25,104 bases of DNA from a virus. The position numbers and the translations under genes are program-made. The stretch is from positions 1 through 25,104 of the IMG/VR virus record IMGVR_UViG_3300009091_000057. One strand, 5' to 3'. Below are positions 13,881 through 21,149 of this stretch, piece by piece. The notes under the pieces are model-generated. The model saw only the letters and a list, made by a program, of their open reading frames with translations. It did not search any database and was not told where the DNA came from. Numbering within the stretch: the stretch's first letter is position 1; every line of letters begins with the position of its first letter.

Positions 13881-14354
13881 CTAACGCCGGAAGATCACCA
13901 ACATCGAAGGGAACGGTGCAGGGTTCCCGGCGATCCCCTTCATCCTGAAGCGGATCCGTCCTTTCAGAAAGCGAATCTCCGTTCGCTGATCCGCGCGGTA
14001 GCAGAACTCATGAAACCATCGGGTATCCGTTCGGGCAGGGAGGAGCAACATGACAAGGTCCGCGGATTCCCAGATGTAAACGCTGTACCATGCTTGCTTC
14101 ACGAACGATCCGACTAGCCTCCCATAGGGAGGATTGCAGAACACCCTCCCCCGCCACTTCTGTGTCAAGGCATCGTCGTAATACTCCGCACAGAGAGCGT
14201 TCTCGGCATTCGCCGCGGCATCCGTCGTAAATCCGAACTCCTTCTGCCATTCCGCAAAGATCTCCGGGGGCGTTTCCCAATCGCCCCGACTGGAGGAGAA
14301 AAGCACGTCTTTCCATTTGGCATTATCATTGCCAATCTCGATGGGTATGGACAC
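13881..14354 (-). CDS. dam: Phage DNA N6-adenine methyltransferase (Dam type)
   Basis: A 157-residue enzyme of the phage N-6-adenine-methyltransferase family, transferring methyl from SAM to adenine in DNA. Seen features: WETP (26-29), the conserved FTTDAAANAENA stretch (about 42-53), catalytic NPPYG (74-78) and a C-terminal FPSMLVIF strand. The GTG at 14354 is chosen as start because GAGGTGA, a strong ribosome site, lies 5 bases before it; an ATG at 14378 has none. Even so, the 5' end overlaps the divergent nuclease gene. It is co-transcribed with the RepA-like ATPase. Target site is not readable, GATC being the common one for the family. Confidence 0.88.
   Translation of the reverse strand: MSIPIEIGNDNAKWKDVLFSSSRGDWETPPEIFAEWQKEFGFTTDAAANAENALCAEYYDDALTQKWRGRVFCNPPYGRLVGSFVKQAWYSVYIWESADLVMLLLPARTDTRWFHEFCYRADQRTEIRFLKGRIRFRMKGIAGNPAPFPSMLVIFRR
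14317..14335. promoter_or_regulatory. Palindrome TTGGCA-N7-TGCCAA at a divergent start
   Basis: TTGGCA (14317-14322) and TGCCAA (14330-14335) form an exact dyad at the point where the minus-strand methyltransferase and plus-strand nuclease diverge. It lies inside the first codons of the methyltransferase and just before the nuclease ATG, so a dimeric regulator there could act on both. Role is inferred. Confidence 0.45.
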
Positions 14355-15471
14355 GATTCTCACCTCACGATCGCGCATCGTCGCCTACGCCAACTGCCAA
14401 CGACTCGGGTATCTCACGTATGACTGGGATGGAACGGGGCTGGAGCCGGTGACGCTGGCGCTCCCCCTCGCCAACGGCATCGCCGTTCATGAGATTCTGG
14501 CAGCCATCCTCACGGGAACCCCTCCAGAAGCAGCAATAAGCAAGGTGCTTGCCGAGTATGCGGCGCAGGTCAAGGCCTTGGGCGTGGCGAATGAAGACCC
14601 GGAAGGCCTGGAGTGGCTCATCCGCGAACAACGCACCCTCCTGGAAGGGACGATCCGGGCATGGCTGCGGATTCGGCTCCCCCAATTGCAAGCCCAGTTT
14701 GACTTTCTGGCCGTCGAGAAGGAACTCCGGTGGCCCCTCGACCCGGAAGCCACGATTATTGATCAGGTACGGTGCGATGTGCTAGCCCGGAGGAAAACCG
14801 ACGGCGGACTCTTCTACGTGGAATGGAAGACCACGACCACCGGGGGCGACGAATGGATCAAGCAATGGGAGCATAACACGCAGATCTTGGCGAACGTCTT
14901 GGCCGTGGAAGAAATGCTCCACGAACGCTGCGAGGGGGTGATGATTGAAGGGATCCTCAAAGGGCGCCGGAAAATTGACGAAGCCGCCCGGAGTCCCTTT
15001 AATGGGAAGAAAATCCAGTTCTCCCCCCTCTGCTATGGCTACAAGCATGTGGTGGCGGGGGAGTATAGCCCTCGGTATCAGGCGGCAAAGGGCTGGTACA
15101 AGATAGCGACCTTTGAGGAAATGCCCATCAAAGAATGGGTGGAACAGGTCATGACTGTGGAAGACTGCTCGGCCCTGTTCGCTCCCGTCCCGCCCATCCG
15201 GCCGAACCGCAGGCACTTGGAACGTTGGCGCCGACAGACGATTGTGGTAGAAAAGGACAGGGCCTTTGCCCTAGACCAAGTCGCACGGGGGGCGGATCCC
15301 GACCTGCTCTTCCCCATGAACGACGAGCATTGCTTCCGGTATTGGGGGCATCCGTGCCCCTTTGAGCCGCTGTGCTTCCGGGAGGAGATTGAACAGGACC
15401 CCCTTGGCTCTGGGCTCTACCAGCGCCGGGAAGATCATCATAAAATCGTGGAACTCACGGAGGACGTATGA
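14341..15471 (+). CDS. PD-(D/E)XK nuclease, Cas4/RecB-like with Fe-S cysteines
   Basis: A 376-residue nuclease of the PD-(D/E)XK superfamily. Active-site residues visible are H50 (GIAVHEIL), D136 (RCDVLAR), E151 and K153 (EWK), and Q171 in the following helix. Four cysteines, C19 near the N-terminus and C331, C339, C345 near the C-terminus, match the split Fe-S cluster of Cas4, AddB and related exonucleases. It probably resects DNA ends for recombination, in line with the Sak4-like ATPase downstream. The start is uncertain: ATG 14341 and 14347 and TTG 14317 are all possible, and none has a clear ribosome site. No cas genes or arrays are nearby. Confidence 0.87.
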   Translation: MGMDTILTSRSRIVAYANCQRLGYLTYDWDGTGLEPVTLALPLANGIAVHEILAAILTGTPPEAAISKVLAEYAAQVKALGVANEDPEGLEWLIREQRTLLEGTIRAWLRIRLPQLQAQFDFLAVEKELRWPLDPEATIIDQVRCDVLARRKTDGGLFYVEWKTTTTGGDEWIKQWEHNTQILANVLAVEEMLHERCEGVMIEGILKGRRKIDEAARSPFNGKKIQFSPLCYGYKHVVAGEYSPRYQAAKGWYKIATFEEMPIKEWVEQVMTVEDCSALFAPVPPIRPNRRHLERWRRQTIVVEKDRAFALDQVARGADPDLLFPMNDEHCFRYWGHPCPFEPLCFREEIEQDPLGSGLYQRREDHHKIVELTEDV

Positions 15472-15497
15472 CTGCAGAACAGGATTGTCTGCCGTGA
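15468..15497 (+). CDS. Nine-codon mini-ORF bridging two genes
   Basis: ATG at 15468 overlaps the nuclease stop (ATGA). The frame encodes only nine residues (MTAEQDCLP) and its TGA overlaps the GTG start of the methyltransferase (GTGA at 15494-15497). Both junctions are exact, so it may relay terminating ribosomes from one gene to the next. It may also be chance. Confidence 0.35.
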   Translation: MTAEQDCLP

Positions 15498-16096
15498 AGG
15501 CGAGGGAAATCCGCGCACTCGGCAATTGGGGTTCCCAGGGAGGACTGCTTTCTGAAGCAGAGCTGGCCTTCCTGATGGAAATCACGGGGCTCATTGCAAG
15601 GGAACGTGGGGAGGGCTTCCGGATGCTGGAGGTCGGGCATTACTACGGGCTCTCCACGATGGGAATTGTGAGAACCCTACAGCAGTCGCTCCTCGTGCAC
15701 TGGAAGCTGATCACCCTCGACGCCCATTGCGCAGACCCATGGGTGCCCGCAACCGACCCCAACGTGTTCTTCAAGAACCAATGGGATCGCTTCCCGGATC
15801 CCCGCGTGGAGGTGCAGATCCAGCGTTCGGAACTGCTCACCGGGCTGCCTCCGTTGGACGCCGTGTTCTATGACGGGGATCACGGCAACGAACAGTTCCG
15901 CTTTACGCAGATGGTCCACGCGACTCCTGGGATCAAGACGTTCCTCTTTGATGATCGGGATTTCCCGGTTCCTGTGAAATGCGTGGAGTTCCTGCGCGAC
16001 CATGGCTGGGATGACTTCTCTCCTCAGCTGGTGAGAGGTCCGCAAGACAAGGCACATCCGCTCACGATGAGCATTGGATGGTTCCGCCGTGGATGA
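15494..16096 (+). CDS. Class I SAM-dependent methyltransferase (Methyltransf_24-like)
   Basis: A 200-residue protein with a Rossmann-type methyltransferase fold. Motif I is LEVG...GLST (45-55), with acidic LDAH at 75-78 and DGDH at 127-130, typical of the Methyltransf_24/CmcI-TylF type group. These act on small molecules, sugars or peptides, not on DNA bases, so its substrate here may be a sugar or surface structure. The frame is open from 15362 inside the nuclease gene; GTG 15494 is chosen because it follows the nuclease stop and overlaps the mini-ORF stop. TTG 15485 is an alternative. Overlaps the HNH gene by 23 bases. Confidence 0.8.
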   Translation: MKAREIRALGNWGSQGGLLSEAELAFLMEITGLIARERGEGFRMLEVGHYYGLSTMGIVRTLQQSLLVHWKLITLDAHCADPWVPATDPNVFFKNQWDRFPDPRVEVQIQRSELLTGLPPLDAVFYDGDHGNEQFRFTQMVHATPGIKTFLFDDRDFPVPVKCVEFLRDHGWDDFSPQLVRGPQDKAHPLTMSIGWFRRG

Positions 16097-16472
16097 GGAA
16101 GAGCCTGAAATAGAGGTCGTGGTGTATGAGATCACGCCTAAGGTCATTACACGGGTCCTCGGTAAGACGGTAATCCCCGATGATGAGGAGCACGAATGTT
16201 GGGAATGGCAAGGCTCCCGCACGTACGATGGCTACGGCCACGTCTCCGTGGGAGGGAAGCTGTTCCTCGCACACCGGGTGCTCTACGTGGTCTACAAGGG
16301 AGAGATTCCTTCCGGGCTCGTATTGCTCCACTCGTGTGACAACAGAAAATGCGTAAGCCCGCATCATTTGCGGGTTGGGACGCAGGCAGAGAACTTGCAA
16401 GACATGCATAACAAGGGGCGGTGGAGGAGGAAACCACATGCACAGTCCAAGGGAACTGCGAGAGATGCTTGA
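16074..16472 (+). CDS. HNH endonuclease (HNH_3 type)
   Basis: A 132-residue HNH nuclease. It shows the CWEWQG start of the domain (42-47), the AHRVLY helix (66-71), the core LLHSCDNRKCVSPHHL (about 84-99, with H86, C88, C93 and H97/H98 as ligands or catalytic residues) and a final GTQAEN turn. HNH_3 enzymes are commonly free-standing homing nucleases in phages; some act in packaging or degradation of rival DNA. It is inserted between the methyltransferase and HTH genes with overlaps on both sides (23 and 35 bases), unusual for a recent homing insertion. The start at 16074 lacks a strong ribosome site; GTG 16089 is possible. Confidence 0.88.
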   Translation: MDGSAVDEEEPEIEVVVYEITPKVITRVLGKTVIPDDEEHECWEWQGSRTYDGYGHVSVGGKLFLAHRVLYVVYKGEIPSGLVLLHSCDNRKCVSPHHLRVGTQAENLQDMHNKGRWRRKPHAQSKGTARDA

Positions 16473-16677
16473 TTTCACGAAAGATGAATTCGCGGAGGTC
16501 GTCGGCGTCATTCCGGAAACGGTCAGGCGCTGGGAACAGCGGGTGCATGCCCCGTCGCCGCTGGCGAGACGGCGCCTTTATGAAGTGGAGGAGTATGCGC
16601 TGCACGATTTGCTGCCGGATCCCGGCGTTACGAATGGTCGGAGGAAAGCGCGGGTACTGCAAAGATCACACGCGTGA
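16438..16677 (+). CDS. Small helix-turn-helix protein (79 aa)
   Basis: The ATG at 16438 follows GGAGGAGG about 9 bases upstream; the frame is open from 16375 but that is a shadow of the HNH gene. Residues 1-36 (ELREMLDFTKDEFAEVVGVIPETVRRWEQ) form an Xre-type helix-turn-helix with the usual 'EFAE-x-x-GV-x-x-ETVRRWE' pattern. The remaining 40 residues are basic with no domain. Likely a transcriptional regulator or DNA-binding accessory factor. It could bind one of the dyads in this window, but nothing links it to a given site. Confidence 0.82.
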   Translation: MHSPRELREMLDFTKDEFAEVVGVIPETVRRWEQRVHAPSPLARRRLYEVEEYALHDLLPDPGVTNGRRKARVLQRSHA

Positions 16678-16742
16678 AGCGTTCGAGGATGCCGCCCGTT
16701 TGCACGGCATGCATCCCGAAGACACGCACATGACACAACCCT

Positions 16743-17693
16743 ATGCCCAACACCAACACAACCAAGAGACGCGAGTACGTGAGGGATCTCGTCTACGGGA
16801 TCTCCTCAAGCGGAAAAACCAGCTGGTGGATCAGAGTGGCGATTCACCTCCACGAGACCACGGGAAAGAAAACCCGGTGGTATCTGGGCGACGGCGGCGG
16901 CACGACCATCGACGTGAGCCAGGTAGACGACTTCGTCGAGGTAATGCATTATAACCTCTGGGATCACCCGTTAGAGGTCACCCAGAAAATCGCTGAGGGC
17001 TGGTGGCCGCAAGACGTGGAAGAGCCGAATTCAAAGCTGCTTCCGCCCACCGCTGATGAACTGGCGCATTACGGCCTCTTCGTCTATGAAGGGATGTCCG
17101 TGATGGCGGATTACATCATGGGCGATCGGGAGGGAGGGCTGGCGAACCGGATGGCGAGAGGAGAAATGCTCAACAACGATGCGTCGTTCCGTCTCACGGA
17201 TGGGGCGTTGAAGTTCGGCGGGAACGCCCGCACCCATTACGCCTTCACGCAACGACGGATCCTCGACTGCATCGAACGCACGCGTGCTCTGCCTGTGCAC
17301 GTGGGGTGGACCGCCCACGAGCGCAAGGTTGACGATGAGGATACAAGGGAGGTGTGGATTGGTCCAGATGTCGCGGGTAAGGTCCTGACGACGAAGATCG
17401 GAGCGTCGTTTGGGAACACGATTCATCTGCTGCCGGTTCGACATACCGTGAAGCAGACCGATCCGGTCACGAAGAAGCCGGTAGACCAGGTGGTGATGCA
17501 GCGGAGGGCCTACACGAGGAGCCACTACGATCCGAGCGGCTCTCATTTCGTGCAGTACTTCGCCAATACCCGCCTGCCGGTGGGGGTTGGGGCAGGATCA
17601 TTCCCTGAGTATCTGGTGGATCCTGACCCCGTTGACTACTACAAGCGACTCAGAGAATCAGCGAAGAAGGACAAGACCCATGGTAACACTTAG
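16743..17693 (+). CDS. Sak4-like RecA-fold ATPase (AAA_24 type)
   Basis: A 316-residue ATPase with Walker A GISSSGKTS at residues 19-27, an early GGGTTID segment and a Walker B-like LFVYEG (Glu in place of the usual Asp). Phage Sak4-type proteins are small RecA/Rad51 paralogues that pair single strands with help from an SSB; the next gene may be that SSB. The pairing with a Cas4-like nuclease upstream fits a recombination set. Closest alternative is a general AAA_24 packaging/NTP-binding protein. The start at 16743 follows a 65-base gap that holds only tiny frames. It overlaps the next gene by 14 bases. Confidence 0.75.
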   Translation: MPNTNTTKRREYVRDLVYGISSSGKTSWWIRVAIHLHETTGKKTRWYLGDGGGTTIDVSQVDDFVEVMHYNLWDHPLEVTQKIAEGWWPQDVEEPNSKLLPPTADELAHYGLFVYEGMSVMADYIMGDREGGLANRMARGEMLNNDASFRLTDGALKFGGNARTHYAFTQRRILDCIERTRALPVHVGWTAHERKVDDEDTREVWIGPDVAGKVLTTKIGASFGNTIHLLPVRHTVKQTDPVTKKPVDQVVMQRRAYTRSHYDPSGSHFVQYFANTRLPVGVGAGSFPEYLVDPDPVDYYKRLRESAKKDKTHGNT

Positions 17694-18312
17694 CGAACTG
17701 GATCGACTGCACGTGGATGTGGAAGTGGCCACGCCAGAGGCCTACGTTGACGGATCCCTTCCCATGCTCGTCCCGGAGGGGATGTATGACCTCGTCATCA
17801 CCGATTGGGACGTGAGCCGCAATCGGGAGACGAAGGAATGGGATGGGAAAGCGATCGTGCTTCAGTGCGAAACGCTGGAGATGGGCGAGGACGGGAAGCC
17901 CCGGTATATCCGGAACCTCCGGATCTGGACAACCACGTTCCTGCGCAATGGCGTCAAGGTCAGCGGGTTGGGCGATCTCCTGCGTTCGATCGATGATACC
18001 GCCACGTGGACCACGTTGACTGAGGCGGGTCAGATCTTGCAGAAGGCAATGGATCAGCGCATTCCCTTCCGGGTGAAGCTGGTCTGGGAGGCGTTCGACA
18101 GCGTCTACTTCAATGAACATGGCGGCGGCTCGATGGTGAACAAGAGCCCTGAGCAGAAGGCGCTCAGGAAGCTGGCGACCATCAAGGGGATGGCGAACTT
18201 CCGGCAAGCGCCGGATGGCACGTATCTGCCTGAGGTTGAGGGGCCCAGCGGGGACATCCTCGAAGCCCGGATCACCATCGATCGGTACATTCCGTCGTCG
18301 AAGAGACGGTAA
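17680..18312 (+). CDS. Possible ssDNA-binding protein (DUF669-like), Sak4 partner
   Basis: A 210-residue protein starting at ATG 17680 in the end of the ATPase gene; the frame is open from 17587 but as a shadow. The core resembles the beta-barrel of phage SSB-like proteins: VPEGMYDLVITDWDVSRN, then GKAIVLQCETLEMG, then GKPRYIRNLRIWTTTFL. In many phages a Sak4 gene is followed by such an SSB, and the order here is the same. Assignment is by layout and context, not by a diagnostic motif, so moderate. The C-terminus is basic (KRR). Followed by 160 bases of structured non-coding sequence. Confidence 0.6.
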   Translation: MVTLSELDRLHVDVEVATPEAYVDGSLPMLVPEGMYDLVITDWDVSRNRETKEWDGKAIVLQCETLEMGEDGKPRYIRNLRIWTTTFLRNGVKVSGLGDLLRSIDDTATWTTLTEAGQILQKAMDQRIPFRVKLVWEAFDSVYFNEHGGGSMVNKSPEQKALRKLATIKGMANFRQAPDGTYLPEVEGPSGDILEARITIDRYIPSSKRR

Positions 18313-18334
18313 GAGCCAAAGAAAGACGGCTCTT
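18311..18334 (+). terminator. Hairpin at the end of the 17680 gene
   Basis: AAGAGCC (18311-18317) pairs with GGCTCTT (18328-18334) around a 10-base purine-rich loop, just at the stop codon. The sequence after it is CCGAGG, so there is no T run. Possible weak terminator or mRNA-processing stem. Confidence 0.4.
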
Positions 18335-18349
18335 CCGAGGCTGGCGTCA

Positions 18350-18411
18350 GGGGGCTCGAACCGTGAACGGGGTTTCCTTAACTCCTTCTCCGTTCATGCA
18401 TTCGGGCCCCC
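18350..18411 (+). ncRNA. Long imperfect hairpin before the polymerase gene (structured RNA candidate)
   Basis: The outer stem pairs 18350-18360 with 18401-18411 (11 base pairs, one G-U). A small internal loop (3 and 4 bases) separates it from an inner stem of 7 pairs (18364-18370 with 18390-18396), capped by a 19-base loop. It lies in the 164-base gap before the UDG-polymerase start at 18477. It could be a terminator/attenuator, an RNA processing site or a protein-binding operator of the polymerase. It is not a tRNA: the arms do not fit. Confidence 0.45.
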
Positions 18412-18476
18412 TCCTGGCCTTGAAGTGGGGAAAATGATGTGCTCTAATTGGATGCCGGTGGAGGAGCGTGGAATTC

Positions 18477-21149
18477 ATGGGAAAACCGGACAGCCCCTGT
18501 CGGGAGTGTCCTCTTCGGACGATCGGAGCCGGGTGGGTCAGAGGGGACGGCCCTCAGCCTGCGGAGATCCTCCTCGTCGGGGAGGCACCTGGTGAGACCG
18601 AAGCCCGGCTGGGCAAGCCCTTCGTGGGCTCTGCTGGGAAGATGCTGGATCGCCTGCTTGGCCGGGCTGGGATTGACCGCGCTCGTTTCCGGGTGGCCAA
18701 CGTCCTCTGCTGCCGCCCCCCGAGGAACTATCTGGCCGGTGCACCTTACGAGCATGCCGCCATCGGCACCTGCGCCCCCCTCCTCGACGAAGAAATCCGT
18801 CTTACGCGTCCCAAGGTCATTGTTGCGTTAGGAAATATCCCCCTTCGCAGGTTGGCGAAGGTTTCCGGGATTGGCCGCTACCGCGGATACCCCATTCTCC
18901 ACGAATCGGGCGCGTGGATCGTCCCGACGTATCATCCTTCCCATCTGCTTCCTAGGAAGGGGCAAGTTGAAACGGCGAAGCTGACCGGGATGGTGATCCT
19001 GGATTTGAAGCGCGCGGTAGACATCGCGGAACACGGATATGAACGGGAAACCACGGCTCGCTATCGGCTAGACCCTTCTCCGTCGGAAGCCGCGATCTTC
19101 GCGGTGGAGTATGAAAACGCGGTAGACCAGAAGCGCACGTCTTATCTGAGCGTGGATATTGAAACCCCGGGGAAGCTGAAAGCCTCGGAAGATGAGGATC
19201 TGGATGAGGAAATCGGCTCCACCCAGATCCTCCGCATGTCCTTCTGCTTTACCCCCGGCTACGCGATGAGCGTGCAGTGGAGCCCGGAATACCTGCCCGT
19301 GATCCGGAGGATTCTGTCGTATCCCGGGGCGGCTCATGTCGTCTGGAATGGCTATGCCTTCGATGTGCCCATCCTAGAGGCCAACGGGATGCGAATAAAA
19401 AATCCCGTGTTCGATGGAATGTGGGGGTGGCACCTTCTCCAGAGCGATCTCCCTCGTGGGTTGGAGGCAGTGACGAGCGTCTACGCGGCGGAACTTGGTG
19501 CGTGGAAACATCTCGGCTCTTCAGAGCCCGCCCGCTACAACGCCATGGACGCGGACGCCGCCCTCCGTTGCATGCTGGGGATCGAGCGGGATCTCAAAGA
19601 ACGGGGCCAGTGGGATCTCTTCCAAGACCATATCGTGAACCTCCATCCCATCCTGTTCAGAGCGGGGCGACGCAACGGCGTGCGGATCGACCGTGAACGA
19701 CAGGATGCCCTCCGGGCAGAGCTGCTCCAACGCAGAGACCAGCTCTTGATCCAGGCTCAGGGCATGGTCGGCCCCCTGAACAAAGCAGAGAAGCTATACA
19801 TTCGCCCCCCAAAGGGGAAGACCCCCCTCGTGGAAGTGGCGGCAACTCGCACGGTCAGCGTGTGCGATGTCTGTGGCGCCCGGAACGCGAACACCGTCCA
19901 CTTCCAGAGGAAATGCCCCACAGGGATGAAGAAGCTCGTGGAAGAGCCCTGCACGAAGTTCAAGTGGGAACCGGAGTGGAGCACGCTCTCAGGAGAGACC
20001 CTCCTGGAGGCAGTAGGAGAGGCTGGCTTTAACCCCGTGTCCTCCCCACAGCTCATCCGGTATGCCAAGGATCAGGGGCATCCCATCGGGGAGAACTACA
20101 AGACCGGCTCTGAGCAGCTCGATAAGAAAGTCAAGGCTGCGCTGATCAAGCGGTTCGGCGCCACCCACCCGATCTACGCCCTGTCCCAAGAGCTGTCAGA
20201 GCTGACGAAGACCCTGGGCACCTACGTGGATGGGTATACCCCCGACTCCCATGGGCTGATCTATACGACCTATTCCTTCGCCCCTTCGACGGGCAGGCTC
20301 TCTTCGAGGAACGTCAATCTGCAGAACGTCTCCCGGGGCTCGAACAATCGCCATGCGCGGGCGATCCGGGAAACCATTGTCCCCCGCCCCGGGCACGTCT
20401 TCGTGGAGGCCGATTCCTCCGCCATCGAAGCCGTGATGAGCGGGTTCTTCATGGATGACGCGGAATACATCCGGCTGGCCCGCACCGGGATCCACGATTA
20501 CGTGACGTGCGTGGAGATGGGGTTGGAATTTGATCCGGCCGCACTCAAGGGATACCGGAAAGACCCCCGCTACGCGGAGAACCGGGAGCGGAACAAGCGG
20601 GTGGTGCATGGGACGAACTACGGGATGTCCCCGAAGATGATGGTGATGCAATATCCGGAGGTGTTCCGGACGGAACGGGACGCGTCCTACGCACAGGCCA
20701 CGTATTTCAAGGCGTGCCCACGGCTCGCCCCTTGGCAACATGAAATCCGCACCCTCGCGCACAAGCAGACGTTCTTGAAGAACCCCTGGGGGTATCGGCA
20801 TTACTTCTATCAGGTCTTTGAGAAGAACGACAAAGGCGAGATCGTACCGGGCCCGGATGCCAAGCGGTGCGTGGCGTTCCTGCCGCAGTCCAGCGCCGCC
20901 GCGTTCATGCGCGATAGCCTCGTGCTGCTGGGCAGCTCCGAATGGATGCCCTATGCCCCGGCGATCGTCTCCATCCACGATTCCATTGCCTTAGACGTTC
21001 CGATCGACCTCGCGGATCACGCCATCGAATGGCTGATTCAAACGCTGACTCGCCCAATTCCGCTCCTCAATGGCCTCCGCATCGGCTGCGAAGTCAAACA
21101 AGGGCGTTCCTGGGCGGAGATGGAGGTGGTGGCACGTGAAAACGTCTGA
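18477..21149 (+). CDS. Fusion: family 4 uracil-DNA glycosylase + family A DNA polymerase with 3'-5' exonuclease
   Basis: 890 residues, three domains. Residues 1-180 are a family 4 uracil-DNA glycosylase: C8, C11, C78/C79 and C99 for the Fe-S cluster, GEAPGE at 35-40, HPSHLL at 153-158. Next is a DnaQ-like 3'-5' exonuclease with D227/E229, N291/D296 and Y354/D358, apparently intact. The polymerase follows: TGRLSS (605-610), motif A D646 and E651, O-helix R703, K707, H711, Y715, motif C H834-D835-S836. A Cys4 insertion (C463, C466, C480, C492) lies before motif A. ATG 18477 is chosen over GTG 18468 for ribosome-site spacing. SPO1-type phage polymerases set the precedent for such a fusion. Main replicase, probably. 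Confidence 0.93.
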   Translation: MGKPDSPCRECPLRTIGAGWVRGDGPQPAEILLVGEAPGETEARLGKPFVGSAGKMLDRLLGRAGIDRARFRVANVLCCRPPRNYLAGAPYEHAAIGTCAPLLDEEIRLTRPKVIVALGNIPLRRLAKVSGIGRYRGYPILHESGAWIVPTYHPSHLLPRKGQVETAKLTGMVILDLKRAVDIAEHGYERETTARYRLDPSPSEAAIFAVEYENAVDQKRTSYLSVDIETPGKLKASEDEDLDEEIGSTQILRMSFCFTPGYAMSVQWSPEYLPVIRRILSYPGAAHVVWNGYAFDVPILEANGMRIKNPVFDGMWGWHLLQSDLPRGLEAVTSVYAAELGAWKHLGSSEPARYNAMDADAALRCMLGIERDLKERGQWDLFQDHIVNLHPILFRAGRRNGVRIDRERQDALRAELLQRRDQLLIQAQGMVGPLNKAEKLYIRPPKGKTPLVEVAATRTVSVCDVCGARNANTVHFQRKCPTGMKKLVEEPCTKFKWEPEWSTLSGETLLEAVGEAGFNPVSSPQLIRYAKDQGHPIGENYKTGSEQLDKKVKAALIKRFGATHPIYALSQELSELTKTLGTYVDGYTPDSHGLIYTTYSFAPSTGRLSSRNVNLQNVSRGSNNRHARAIRETIVPRPGHVFVEADSSAIEAVMSGFFMDDAEYIRLARTGIHDYVTCVEMGLEFDPAALKGYRKDPRYAENRERNKRVVHGTNYGMSPKMMVMQYPEVFRTERDASYAQATYFKACPRLAPWQHEIRTLAHKQTFLKNPWGYRHYFYQVFEKNDKGEIVPGPDAKRCVAFLPQSSAAAFMRDSLVLLGSSEWMPYAPAIVSIHDSIALDVPIDLADHAIEWLIQTLTRPIPLLNGLRIGCEVKQGRSWAEMEVVARENV

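Noticed and set aside
14341-15471. CRISPR-associated Cas4 label for the nuclease
   Set aside because: The Fe-S cysteines and PD-(D/E)XK residues fit Cas4, but phages commonly carry such exonucleases for recombination and no array or cas1/cas2 is present.
16674-16733. A 19-codon frame (GTG start) between the HTH and Sak4-like genes
   Set aside because: It has GTGA and ATGA junctions, but the second leads into a frame that is not the next gene, so no relay is formed. Support is too thin.
18340-18415. tRNA gene, suggested by a CTCGAACC string in the gap before the polymerase
   Set aside because: On neither strand do the T-arm, anticodon arm and acceptor pair correctly. The stems form one long hairpin instead.
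20196-20978. A 260-codon minus-strand frame opposite the polymerase
   Set aside because: It is antisense to conserved polymerase motifs and is a His/Arg/Pro/Gly-rich mirror frame without a domain.
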